From: Himantopus leucocephalus | Lineage: Eukaryota; Chordata; Aves; Charadriiformes; Recurvirostridae | DNA length: 64,000 nt | Assembly: GCA_003993805.1 (NCBI GenBank) | Contig: RSEF01000003.1 | Coordinates: 102,996,641-103,060,640, forward strand | Direction: 5' to 3' | Shown: positions 12,370 through 24,870 of the stretch, one piece after another | Layout of the letters: each line of letters opens with the position of its first letter | Position numbering within the stretch: position 1 is the first letter of the stretch | Notes under the pieces: generated by a model | What the model was told of the DNA's origin: nothing | What the model saw: only the letters and a program-made list of their open reading frames with translations | Databases searched by the model: none | Position numbers and translations under genes: made by a program

Positions 12370-12700
12370 GCAAATCTAAGAAATCCCACAAACATCAGAT
12401 TTATCGCCCTTTCGCTGGACTTGTGCGGCAAGTACATCGTGTTCCCAGCATGCCAGGATGATGGCAGATTTCCTGAACAATGTCGTAGAAGCCTTTAGCA
12501 CAACTCCTGGGTTACACATCTAGTCACAGCAGCTCAATAGATCCTCCGTCAGTTGGCTCAGGGCTGTCTGTCCCGTTTGACTGCTTTAGCTTTGAAGTTA
12601 CGACAAATGGCTTCTGTGAAGTTGACATCAAAGCTGAAACAGTGGCAAAGGCTGAAACTGGATGATCTCTTTGGAAAGTATCGGTTTCCGCAAAACTGAT
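12370..12700 (-). other. GC-richer island with candidate minus-strand exon
   Basis: This stretch is richer in GC and CpG than its surroundings. On the minus strand, a pyrimidine-rich splice-acceptor-like sequence (CTACTACTTTCCCATCAG) ends at 12696. It is followed by 56 codons open to a stop at 12526-12524, ending in SPEPTDGGSIELL. At least one other frame on each strand is also open over part of the block. I do not recognise the peptide. A terminal coding exon, a non-coding RNA exon, a pseudogene fragment or a conserved non-coding element are all possible. No polyadenylation signal lies immediately downstream; the nearest minus-strand AATAAA I noticed is at 12182-12177. Confidence 0.2.
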
Positions 12701-14379
12701 GGGAAAGTAGTAGGGATCTACAAATCACCAATTCACAGCAGTACTGCTAGCTATTATCTAGTACTCCAACTATGAGTGCTGCCATTGCATATAATTGGTC
12801 CCAAATCAGTGAATGAATTTTTCAGTGTTGTGAGGGAGGAAAGTATTATAAATGTGAGATGAAAATAAATAATATGCTTAATATAACACAAGTAATCAAT
12901 AGGAGAGAAAGACAATCATCCCAGGGTCTCTTTTGGTGAACCTGACCTTTGATACTTGGACCACACTTAACTTCATCAGCGCAAGAGAGCTGCAAGGGAT
13001 ATCAATTAGTTATTACAAAGAGACAGCAGTACCTGAAGCAAAAGACCTGGTTCTCATTTAGCCTAAGGCCTTTTCCACTGCACTAACAGTGTAAATGAAC
13101 TTACACAGTGTGTGAAAATTGCATTTGCAGTTGCAGAACAGCAAAATGGGCTTTTGTATATACGTCAATTGGATTCTCTCTCTCTATTTCCTGCTTTCCA
13201 ACACATCTGCTATTGAGATGAGAATGGTCCTGAAGGACATACTCAGTATGTATTAACAATCCCAGTGTGCTCTGTTTTTTCCACAATGATTGTTTCAGCT
13301 TGAAGTTGGGTCCAAAACAATAGCTGTCTAAAAGGAGGACTGTCTTCAATTTCATTCATGGAGGTCAACATAATTAAATATATGGTTTTCTCAGCCAGTG
13401 AAAACTGAGAACAATATATATGATTTTCTTCAAACAAATACAAATTATGTGTTTAGAAGACATACATTTAAAACACTATGCTTCCTCAAATTCTGAACTG
13501 TTTATAAATGGGCTATAGTCCTAGTAAGCTTTTTTGGCAAACCAAGTACCAACAACATGAGTTTTTTATGTATAAATTCAAATTTTCATTCAGCGAATGT
13601 CATCTTCCTGCCTTTAGCAACATCTTGTTAAAAAAGTCATTAAGACTGGTCCCAAGAGCACTTGTTGACCATCCCTGTAACTGATAGCCTTACCGGTTGT
13701 CTTTTTGCCTTTCATCAACAGCTGGTCAATACCACATTCCACTCGTTCAGAAAACCAGGTTAAGGAATTGTGAGTTGGTTCAGGGAAAGGCTACATTTTT
13801 TTTCTGAGTTGTTTACCTGTATGATGAATGACTTTGTATTTCAAAATTCAGCCTAAGCTTTCCATGACATTATTAAGCTCCTACAGAACCTTCCTGAAGA
13901 GTGAGCCAAACCACGCTTCTTTTTTTAGAGGAAGAAAGAAATGCCAAAATCTCTACCCAGACCTGATAATGCTAATGTCTCTTTTTCCCCTCTGTTCTAC
14001 TTTTATTGATAGAGCTCAGGATCTTTTTAAGATTTATTTTAATTTCCTTTGCAAGATCTAAGTCAGCTTGATCAGCTCAGTCAACCTTTGGCAAGCCTTA
14101 CTTTATTACTGTATTTCCTAGCCTTTAATGTTCAACTTTCTTTGCTGATCAATCCCTTTCTTCATTCCCTGTAGGCACTCTGCTTACTCCAAATATCCTC
14201 TTTAAGGTGTTATTAATTGAGCATGAGATTACATATTTTTCATGTCGTGAGCAAAGTATTTTTGAAATCACAGAATTTAACACATTTATTTAAAGCCAAT
14301 ATTATAGTTTAACAAATATGGATATCTATCAGCATATCTGCACAATCCATAGTGTGTACCAGTTGGTGTCAAAGTAGTA
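12701..14379. other. AT-rich sequence, no confident gene
   Basis: No exon or RNA gene is convincing. One weak signal at about 13600-13770 is listed separately as a possible very old retrotransposon RT fragment on the minus strand. Confidence 0.45.
13600..13770 (-). mobile_element. Possible very old LINE RT remnant
   Basis: On the minus strand a 50-60 codon open stretch includes SYRDGQQVLLGPVLMTFLT. Its QxxLLGPVLxxxFLT spacing is reminiscent of the VPQGSVLGPVLFNIFI block of non-LTR reverse transcriptases such as CR1. An upstream WFSERVECG is in about the right place for the conserved NWL-x-R segment. The match is weak, and no FADD motif follows where expected. This may be coincidence. Confidence 0.2.
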
Positions 14380-14720
14380 ATTAAATACAGCGCAAAAGCA
14401 AATCAGGTCCTCCAAATGTTAATCTCATTATCACCTTCTCAGCACTGCTTGCCAGAAAGTTAACAGCCGTTAAAGCTCTGCTGCTCATCCAATCAGAATA
14501 TTAAATTAATCAGTATGGCCTGACACAAATATTGCCAGTGGTGTTAATCCTTTGCTTTGTACATAGCAAATGGGGAAATAAGCGGCTGTCTATGGAGCTC
14601 GATGCATTCCTATTAATATTTCAAATGTGCATCCCGCTTTGGAATGTTTTATGTCATGGTGTGCAAAGAAAAGTTTCTCAGAGACTGGAAAATGCATCTC
14701 ATGTCTGGTTCCCAAGCTCT
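14380..14720. promoter_or_regulatory. Candidate conserved non-coding element
   Basis: The block is unusually free of low-complexity sequence and is dense in words common in vertebrate developmental enhancers. These include CCAATCAG, ATTAAATTAATCA (near 14500-14512), TGTTAATC and CTTTGCTTTGT. It has no sustained convincing coding frame. The call rests only on composition and motif texture; a cross-species alignment would decide it. Confidence 0.25.
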
Positions 14721-14948
14721 TTCCCTCGCCTGTGTTCCCCTAGCACTGGTCATAGCTTTCTCTCTATTCTTTCTCCCTGGGCTGTCATATGATTTCCTGG
14801 CAAATTTTTAAAAAATGTGCCAACAGTCTATGCAATCAGATATGATTAGATAGATGTACCCAGACAGGCTCCAGAATTCAACAGGCATCTGTTGTAGGGA
14901 GCCATCTGAATCACAGTCTAACACTGTTCCTTTAAATGCATTTCGGGT

Positions 14949-14978
14949 NTATTTTTTTTTTTTTTTTTTTTTTTTTTT
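14949..14978. repeat. Single N beside poly-T run
   Basis: An isolated N at 14949 is followed by TA and then 27 consecutive T (14952-14978). Length and sequence here are likely unreliable. Confidence 0.85.
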
Positions 14979-15262
14979 GCTATAAGCAGACAAACGTGTG
15001 AAAACAGTGGCTGAAAGAGTGCTCCTGTGTTGTAAATCTTGGCTAATGAAAGACGTCGTGTTCTCGGAGACTTGGATACTGTTCGACTGAGGCCTTTGCC
15101 CTGCCTTTGTTATGATAGTCGCAGCTGAGCCATGATCCTGTCAGAATTAATCATAGATAATAAAAAAATATTAAATGTACATAATTCCACCTTTCATGTG
15201 AATGCTTCTATTTATAAATAATGCACGTGTATAAAAAGCATGTTTACAGCCTTCCAGAATTA

Positions 15263-15445
15263 CAACTGAGTGTGTACATCCAGATGTGCATATGTGTATG
15301 GAAGGACGTATATACGTGAATGTACACATATATGAGAGAATCCATGTGCATGTATATTCATGTGTATAGAGCTACCTAAATATTTTTGAATGTGCACATC
15401 TATATAAACACAGAATATACATACATGCATATACTCATGCTGCAA
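15263..15445. repeat. Cryptic simple repeat, alternating TGTRCATATA-like
   Basis: This is a run of imperfect alternating purine-pyrimidine words such as TGTGCATATGTGTATG, CGTATATACGTG and ACATACATGCATATAC. It looks like a decayed (TG/CA/TA)n microsatellite. The His/Tyr/Val-rich open frame on the minus strand is a by-product. Confidence 0.7.
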
Positions 15446-16663
15446 GAAGAATAAATATTCATTGCTCATTTTAATAATTCATCATAATAAATATTTATAT
15501 AACATACACAATGATGTGTTGTGGTATAAATGTTTCAGTGGCATGAGTTGGGGCTGAATACATTATTTATGAGTGACAAAGCCACAAGTAAGTCATGCAG
15601 GTCAGCAATAAAATCCTTCCACTTCACTCTCATGAATTTCTCACGTATTATCAACAGAAGAGAACTATTTTTCAAATGTGTAGAACTGTTAAAAAATTAT
15701 TTCTGTTATTTTCCTGCATTAATGCCCCTCCTTCTGACCAGAAAGAATTAAAAATGACTGCAAACACGTGCATAAATTTAATATTTTAAAACTTTTATAT
15801 TTTGGCAAAATGAAACTCAATTGTCATTCATTAACAGGGAGTGAAGACAGCATTGAAACAAAGACGTTACTACACCCAAATTCCCTATGTTATGAAAGCA
15901 GACCTGTGATTCCAATAAGAACAGGGGGAAGAACACAGCCTGATGCAGAGCAAAATGTAACATGATAATGACAACTTTTCTATGACGCAGAGTTACACAT
16001 TTTGGGTTTTTGTCAGGTGTAAGTGCTGGAAAAGCTCTTTAAGGAACAGTCTCTTCTTTGGTAGCAGAATTTTATTTTTTCTTACTTAACAGACAGTTGT
16101 CTGAAGCTGTTTAGGGGTGTGGAATATTCAAGCCAGTCTGAGAGGAGATGGATTAGTGGCAGGAAAAAGATGAGACAGTCAAAGGTAACTGATAAATTGA
16201 AGAAGCATGGGATGAATTTTATTTATAGCATGGTTTAGCAATTTATCATATGACTATACAATTTATCTCATTGCTGTTACCATTACTTGTGTAGCAATGT
16301 GCATTTGTTTGCATGTTTTTTACCTCTGTCTTTTCACTAGTTTAAGCACAAGGTGTACTTGTTTAGGTCTGTAAGATATTATAAAATAATACATACAATG
16401 TATCTTTTCCTATATCATATAATCCTGTCGTGATGACAGGAAAAGACTGGTATTAATATGGATAATTCTGGATAAAAAGGCATACTCATCAAAAAGTGCT
16501 CAACGTAGGCAAATAAGCAAGTACAATTTCGAAAAATATGAGTGTGCGAGGATAGCTTCCATACAGATCTTTTATTGTGATGGCCTGGAAAAAAAAATTA
16601 CTTTAGATTAGAATAGTATGGTACTAAAAAGTCCGCTGTGAATAATGGTTCTGTATACTTTTA

Positions 16664-16689
16664 TACATATATATACACACACACACACA
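16664..16689. repeat. (TA)n(CA)n microsatellite
   Basis: A short ATATATA run passes directly into about nine CA dinucleotides, a common compound vertebrate microsatellite. Confidence 0.9.
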
Positions 16690-16869
16690 TACTTTTTTGA
16701 AAAAAAAGAAATATTTTATGACATGATCTTTTACATCTGTCATTTGGAAGAAGGAAAAGAGAAGGCACCAGGCAATGCAACATTTTTTCTCTACCACATT
16801 AGCAAACAACTGCTGATACCAGTACCTTGCAACCCCCTGCAACATAATACCAGTATCTCTTCTTCCAAG

Positions 16870-17240
16870 CCCCTAAGCCTAACTGTGCATATTTTCATTA
16901 ATTATAATTTGGAGGAGATGGAGAGTTTCTTTGAGGTGACAGACAAACAGCAGGATATCATGAATATGTATTGCATGTCTGAGAAAATAAATTAACAGAG
17001 GCCATCCACTCTGGTGACCCACTTAGGCTGTCATTGATGAGTGTGACAGGAAGGTTCTGTAAGAACTGAATTTGCATGACAGACTTTTCTCCTGATCAAC
17101 TAATTTACCCTACGCATTTAGATTATTTTAAGCACTACACGGCAGTCAGATAATTAATCACTAAATCAGCAATAGTGACTTTAAGGTACAAGCAATACAT
17201 TATTGCTGATTACCACTTAAAACTCTAGCTTGTCGGGCTT
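16870..17240. promoter_or_regulatory. Candidate conserved non-coding element with homeobox/POU-like words
   Basis: The block contains a perfect octamer-type ATTTGCAT at 17080-17087, several ATTA-core clusters (CATTAATTATAATT near 16896, GATAATTAATCAC near 17150) and ATTGCTGATTACC near 17203. Low-complexity runs are absent. Such texture is common in deeply conserved developmental enhancers in gene deserts, but also arises by chance in AT-rich DNA. No conservation data are available to me. Confidence 0.2.
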
Positions 17241-20200
17241 CAGCTCAAAAATTGGTGTAATCTCACACTAAGTAATGAAATATATCATCTGATATGTTCG
17301 TAAGGTTAGCTGCTTAGGGAAAGAGGTTGATATGCTATAAATAAATGTGTTTTGTTGTTCTTTATGACAAATATGCACAAATGATGGAAATCCTCACAGA
17401 AGTACTTGGTTGCCGCCAGTTATTAGGTTATTATATTAAAAAGAAGTTCCATTAAGCTTGTGTCTAAAATTCCTAGAGTGAAAATATTTGTGTGCATGCA
17501 CATACATCTATATGCATATAAAAATATAAATATATGAATGAAACAACCATTTCTGTGGCTCAGATACCTTCACACAAATGTGTGCATTTTCAGCCAAATA
17601 AATCTAAACATTAAAAGAATATAAATAAATATTGAATTATAATAAAATGCATCTCTCAAAATACGACGTTACATTGTGTGTTTATATGGTGCAGCAGATA
17701 CATAAAGATAACATCTTCTTAGGTTGTAGATTTTTACTGATTCATGCTAGCTTGATTCAATGCCCGTAGCAACTTCTAAAGAGTCTCTCAGTCACTTTCT
17801 TAGTGAGTTGAGTTTGGCCTTAAAGTTATGTTATGAAGGCCAGCTATAAACTGTCACGTATTTTAACAAATGCATCAATGAAGGCATGTAAAAAGTAAAG
17901 TAAAAAAGGCCACTTGGTCTCTTAACAACTCAAAAATGAAGAATGGATTTTTTTTTTTCCTAGCAGACATAGAAAAAGTCCTCTACTCTTAAAACTCATC
18001 ATGCATCCACAGTGCTGTTAATCACATACGGAATGCACACAAAGAGCCTATAAAACTTTGTTTTGAAAATTGACAGAAAACTCTTAGCTTTTGCATGTTT
18101 TTGACTGACTTTAGACTATGCGGTTTTAATAAGAGCAGAAAGATCCAGCCCAAAATTCCTTAGCCCAAGAGGCCTCTGACACTTTTGAAAACTTAAGCTT
18201 CTTGGTTGGAGGATAACACATTAGTGTTTGAGATCTGCTGTCTTTAATCATCCATGCTTACTTGCAGTCAAAGAAACGAGTCAGTTCTAGAAGACTTATT
18301 TATCCTGAGGGGCACCTGGCAAATCACTTGTTTGCAGCTCCCTCGCAGTGACCAGGAATTCATCAGTCCATGTGTGTGTTTTGGGTGCCTTTTAGAGACA
18401 TCCACCTGTTAGGATGTAATGGACTGGGAAAAACATAATCTATTTGGCAGCCAGGGTAAATCTTTCTACATGTAATTAGCTAGTTTTCTTCCCCAAGCAA
18501 CGGCTACTTCTGACTCTCTTTGGGCTTTTTTGTACATTTATTCAAGATTATTAAGCAGTACAGAGAAACTCCCATGAAGTAAACTTCTGCAGCTAATAGT
18601 TTTTATAAATCCACCTTGACCCCTGTCACTCAGCAATTTCTTGTACGCTGAGCTGCAGTTGTATCTTAAAGGCTTATTTTAGTTCCCAACCAGCAGCTGA
18701 GTTTAAGTGACTAGAGGAGCACAGTAAGAGGTGAGGCCATTCAAGTCATCAACTGAAGTACTCCGGAAACTTAGAAAATTGTGTAGGGTTGTTTTGCTTG
18801 GAAACACTGGAAGGAGAAGGACAGCTATTTCCAATGCACTCCACAGGCAACAAAAATTTTCCCAGAAGCCTTTTAAAATCTGTGTTTAATAAATAAAACA
18901 GTAGGTTTTTGTGCCACCAGCAGAGAACAGGAAAGGCTGTTGTCCTAGGAAACTGAGCCAGACACTTCAGGCTCTCCACAGTATAAAGTCCATACCCTGG
19001 GCTACAGAGGTAAGCACATGAACAGTAATCATTGTAAGTTTGCTGATCTTACAGGAAATTGTCTACCTCTGCCTACTTTTGGAAAGTGGTTTACCTCAAT
19101 GTGTGTCAGACAGGCAAAGTTATTTCTATGCTGCTACTGTCTGTAAACTAATTTTTACGTGTTTAGAGGAGACCTCTCCATTTCCTAAAACCCATATTGT
19201 ACCTATTGCCCTATCATTAAAGTCCAAGGACACCTCATCTGAAGTTCAGATCAAAGCTGTTCTTCATACATAGCTATGAAGAACAGAGACAGTGGAACAG
19301 AAGCAGGTTTTCCAGGGAGTGCTAAAGCCCAAAAGGAGGTAGAAATTGTGTGATCCTTAGCCCAATCAGACCAAATATATATTAGACCAAAAGCAACCCA
19401 AAATCCATCTTTGAATAAGCTGAAGTTTGTGATCTTGGAAAATATTTGTTCACATCACATATGTTACTGTGGCAATAACAAAATGTGGTTGAAATTGAGA
19501 CATCTTGCAGAAAAGAATCCAAGATAAATTTCAAAGGAAAAGTGAGAAAGAAAATGTGAAACCAAAAATGTAATCACAGGCTCACATGTAAAGGCTCCAA
19601 GGGAGGTGATGGCTTTTATCCCCTGCTACAAGTCCTGTATATAGTGTGGACTAAATATAAAGACAATGTATCAACAAATGTTTACTGAGAGGGGAGAATC
19701 CAGGATTCATGTCCCACATCTGAGTTTGTGAACACAGGTCCATGTTTAAGCTTGTGGTCTCTCCCCAGACCTTCACAGTGGGTGTGGAGGGTTTGGTTCT
19801 GTGAGACCCTGCTCCCCCTTCCATCACACACAGAGTCACGTGCAGGCTCCAGAGCAGCGAAGGCAAATTTGGTCCCCCTCATACCAGGTAGAATAACACC
19901 AGGTATCGCTGGGAGCACAATATCTATCCTGGCTCTACACCTTTTTCTCCAGGAATAATACCATACTAATTCCCACTAGCTTGCCACTCCAATATCTGCC
20001 AGTCTATTAGCTGAAAGAAAGGAATTCCACATTTCCTGGAAAGCAGGAAAGAAAAAGGAATTCCCTGACAACCTTGTTTACTTAGATAAAATTCAGATAT
20101 TGACATTTGTTCGAGGTTTGGAATGTTAGCATAAATCCTTCTATTTTAGCGGGATTAGTGGGCAGAGTGCTCATGTAATTCAAGAAATTTAATATGCACA

Positions 20201-22187
20201 ATTCACTAGGTTTCAAAGTGAGGAAACGGGATGTGAGTCATTTTTAGAGAAGAGTGGTTTGTGAGCAGAGATATAAGAAAAGAGCATGTAGCATGAGATA
20301 TAAAAGCAAGGAAATCCTTTCATCATTTTTCTTTCTTTTTTTTTTTCTCGTTATATTACATGATGCCTAAAAAAAGTAGTCTGTTCCTGGAAACATACTA
20401 ATTTTGACCAAGTAATTTTGAACAATGTCATCTTGGTAAAACATTTTTTTTATTATTCTGTTCAAATATATTTTTCTTGATTTATGTATTTCCTTGAGGG
20501 TTGTCTGGATTTTCAAGACTCGTCTAGAAGGAAAAAGGCCATGAACAGTAAACAACTTAATGAAATTCTTCCTGCAGCTAACTTATGTGGGGACAAAGGC
20601 CCTTTGTAACCACTGTTTCTCATATTTAGGACTTTAAAAAAACACACACCCCACAAAAAATTGCTTGTTTTCTGTTCATGAGTCAATATTTTTCCTTTAC
20701 AATTAATGGAAACAGTGGGTATTTTACACCAAAGATTTCACAAGAAAAGTAACTCTTCCATTTTCCAAACAGCAATGTACAAACCACGTGTGAAAAGCCT
20801 TATTTGCATGCTTAACTTAATCATGTGAATAGGTCTGTTCAGTATGTGCATGCGTGTTTGCAGAATGGAAGCCCCAAAGACCAATCTTAGTCCCAGTGGA
20901 ATTCAGAAAGGATTTACCAATTATTTCAGTAGAAGCAGGATCATGACATTACATATGAATGAGAATTGATGGTTTAGAGACACAATTGTTTTCAGAGCAA
21001 CTGTTTTGTACACTGCCAATTTGTCCAGCTCCCTAAGGTCTGTTACTGAGTCCCATAATTCCCTGTCTGTGCTGGGAAAGATGCATACTGCTTCACCCTT
21101 ATAAGAATCTGTGAAATTGGCCAAGTAGTTTGGGAAGCAAAGAGTTATTTCATAATTCTTAGCAGAAGAATGTTGCTTAATAGTCGCTTAAAATGCTTAA
21201 TAATAACTCTTAATATTAAACAAGAACAGAACAAGAAGCAAGTGAGATTAAGTTGCAGTTGACCACTAAAATGTCATGAACTAGTAGATAAATACACTGT
21301 CTGTGGGACAACTCCATCCCCAAAGAATTATTTAATATTTAGTAAACAGTGATATTTAGAGGTACTATTTAATGAAATGCAGCCGTCCATTTATTTGGAC
21401 TCTTTAATTTTTTCATAACAAAGAGTTAGAACTATAATTAATTTAAATCTACAGTGAGAACTAGTTGAACTTCCAAGTTTGCAAACACTCACCAACTCCT
21501 TTACTTAGATCATTCTCCACGCTCCTTTCTCATCTTCTCTTGTTGGTCCCTTTTCCTTTCCCTGAAGCNCAAAAAAAAAAAAAAAAAAAGATACCGGTGC
21601 AAAGAATGACCATATAATTGTATAATCATTTTAAAGTTGGGCCGAGCTTTCAGACAAAAAGTAAGGAGTCCAAACATTCTTTTTGCCATGGTAAGTCAGA
21701 TTTTTTTTCAGGTGCTTATAGGTTGCTTTGCCATCTAGGATCAGGTCACATCTTTGCATTTCAGGATCCATTCATTTGCTCCCTTAAGTCCTTTGCCATT
21801 TATGTTATCAGAGCAGTAACAAAGTGATAAGCTTGCTGATCGTGAATTCAGAGGTAATCAGTCCTTTTCTTTGGAAAATACAAGATGGCTGAAGGGCTTT
21901 GAAGGTGCTTAGGGAAAAGACTGAGGAACCATCTGTAATCTTTTCTTAAGACGGCCCATTAAGGGAAAAGCTAACTGGGATTTCCCATCCTCATAAAATA
22001 CGCAGTAGGTGTATTCTTAATGAGTGATGGAGGCACAGGTGACTACTGTAGGCGCAACAACAGCCATCAGCCTCCTGACACCCTTTGCTTCTTCAGGGGG
22101 TCATGGCAGGGAAATACTTTGAAATATACCTCCCTCTCATGTAAGTCTTTACTTTGCTCCCCTCCTTTTCTTTCCCTTCCTCTGCAG
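17241..22187. other. AT-rich sequence, no gene seen
   Basis: No convincing exon, RNA gene or recognised transposon. A single N at 21569 precedes a C and a 19-base A run (21571-21589). The block at 18590-18690 is comparatively free of simple sequence and could be conserved, but shows nothing specific. Confidence 0.45.
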
Positions 22188-22589
22188 CTACTATAATGGA
22201 ACCTTCCACTTTTTCTGCTTCCTCATCTGGATTTTCCCTCTTCTGTTTTTAAAGGCATCTCCTCTGTTCCCCCACCCCTGCAGTCTCCTTGTCTTCGTGC
22301 TTCCTCCACCATCCATCCTGCTTGCTGTCTTCTTCTTCGGGAGCCTGCAAGCAAATCCCCTCTCTTGCCAGCAGCCCTGGGTTCCTCTCTCAGCTCTCTC
22401 TCACTATTTAGCAGCCAGCCACTGCCACCTGCAGAGAGCAGCTTTGACAGTGACAACTGCACGGAAAACGGGAAACAGTAAAATCTGGCTGCTGAAGAAG
22501 CAGCAGCTACATAGGTGTTGGAGGTTTTTACATTGGGTTCGGAGTCAGTTCTCCCACATTTTCTGAAACGCACTCTTATTTAATACAAG
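22188..22589 (+). other. Candidate non-coding or 5'-UTR exon
   Basis: A strong acceptor-like polypyrimidine stretch ends in CTCTGCAG at 22187. A second, CCCCCACCCCTGCAG, ends at 22283. A donor-like AAG|GTAAAA follows at 22589/22590. The interval is GC-richer than its surroundings. The 90-codon plus-strand frame inside it begins with GTG, not ATG, and has no recognisable domain. The minus strand is open for 116 codons with an arginine-rich product that also looks non-biological. I see splice-like signals around a GC-richer block, nothing more. Confidence 0.2.
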
Positions 22590-24870
22590 GTAAAAGAAAG
22601 TGTGCTTATTTCGATGTTTAAACAGGATATGGCAGTGGAATGTCTCTTGCGATATAAGCTTAAGTTTTGTTTTCTTAAAATTACAAAGTTAAGTCAAAGT
22701 CTGACCAGACTATGGATGGTTCACTGGATATTTAGTTTGCTATCTGATCTGAACACAGGTTTATCACCTCCTTGTGTGCTGCTGTCTATTGCGAGTGGCA
22801 GTGACTACATATGGCTGGCTGATTTAACATGTAAGTTTTTTCAGAGACACTGAAAAAGGATCCAAGCAAGTTTATGCTATGGTTTTAGATGCTGCCTTAC
22901 CTGTGAAAATCTGCGCTAAGACATACCCAGAGTTGAGTTGCTCTGTTGCTTGCAGGAGGCAATAAGAAGCACTTCAGTTTGAAGAAATTTTCTTCTGTCC
23001 TTTCGGGACCATTGGCAACTACAGGAGCATTCAACTTTGGAGCCTGAAAATCTGTATTGACAAATTAAATGTGCCCTTTGGAACTGCAGACAACTGCCTG
23101 GTATGTCCTGCTCACAATACTAAACCTTGGCTTTCAGAGTAAGATGGTTGTATACACATCTCATAATGAGAAAATGCCTGGCCAGTGCTGACTCTTGAAC
23201 TATACCCAAGCATTGTTTCTGAAAGTGTTCATTATCCTGGGCCAAGTCTGTGCCAGAGTTGTTCTAAAAGCAGAAGTTTAGACAATGGAGTTTTAGTCTT
23301 GGAAGGATCCTTTGGCAATTTTTACTATACTTGATGCAGCCTTTTATCGTTTAACTGTTTGGAGCAAAATCTGTATGCTTCAGAAATGTTTGCTTCAGAC
23401 TGATTTATTTCCTTTCTGGTGATATAGGGCTCTTTTCAAAATGGGCTTGTTCTCCTTGAACGTGCAGACAGCTCTGCATCTCCTTCTCCACCATGTCTCC
23501 CCTCCACTAGCACTTTGGTTTTCACTCTGAGACAGAAAACACATCCCCTGTCAATGTCATTCAAAGAATAATAACCACTCCTTCTCTTTCAATCCTGTAC
23601 TTTTGCAGATTCAATGCATCACAGATGCCAACTACTGCAGCTGGAGAGTTTGTTTAAGTGGGTGGACAACACATCATCTGTACTGTGTACAACTTCTTTG
23701 CCATGTCATGGCCTAGACCTGGACTTGTGGCTGAGTTTCCATCAATCACGTCTCTGTGAACTGATTAGGCACATCTGGATATGGAAGTGTTTGATGAGAA
23801 GGTAGGAGAGCAGATATCACCAGTGATGGACAATTAATGGACAGGGTAAGGGTCAATGACAGCACTGAAGAAGCAGCCAGCTGTGTCTCCTCTTTTCCAA
23901 ACAGTGGATGTCATAGTGTAACAGCTGTGGAGGGAGAAGAAGATGACTTGTGGGGACTTAAACCACAAACTTCATCAACTAAGCTTACAGAAATTTCACA
24001 GCAGACTTTAACCAGATGAAAATACCTTCGTATCTGACATATTTATGAAACACCAACATTTGTCAAAATCTACAGTTTTCTTTCACTGTCTCTGGATTGC
24101 TAAGAAATATAGAAAACCGTTTGCTGTAGCTGAATTATTGCTCTAACTTAATACAATCTAAATTAATTTTCACCTATATCTTGCTTGTGAGATCTAGCGA
24201 AGTCCCCAGATTAAAACTATTCTTGCTTTTATTGACCTTAAACCTGACAGCCAGATTCACGAACAGAAACAGTAACATTTCTAAAGCTTAAACACATGCA
24301 ACTACAAAAGTTAGACCACTTCCTTAATGGAATGGACTAAGTTACTCCAGTGACAAAATAATAGTCCTGTGTGTGTCTGAGAAATTATTTGAGCTCATGC
24401 AGAGACCTCTGCAACTTCAGGAAATGTGGAGTTAGTCATGCAATTTTCATTCAAGGAGAAAAGAAAATGTTTATAAAATAGGCTTCTAAAACAAAATTTA
24501 AAAAGGAGAAACTTAAAAACTTTCACTTGACTATAGAGCTGAGAAAAAGATGAGGAATCTTTATGTCCAGTGCAAAACTGGCCTAGCAGCACAGTTATAC
24601 ATAGCATTTGCGCTGCCCTACAGGAACTCTGCTGTATGTTACATGCACAGTATTTTTCTCGCGCTCTCATTCTCCAGATAAGCTAAGGCTGAAGCAGGGT
24701 ATAAATGCATACCTGGCAGGAGGCCAGGGCAGAGTCATTAACCGTGTTCTGGAAAAAGAAGTGTCATGTAATGTCTGATCAAGAATTATGCAGCTGCTGA
24801 AGATAAGAAGATTTTCCCCTTAAAAATCATGAGAAATGACTACAGAGTCGCGGAAGCTGGGTGACCTAAC
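22590..24870. other. AT-rich sequence, no gene seen
   Basis: No recognised repeat, RNA gene or exon. Two open frames of 60-63 codons at 23614-24019 have no recognisable content. Confidence 0.5.
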
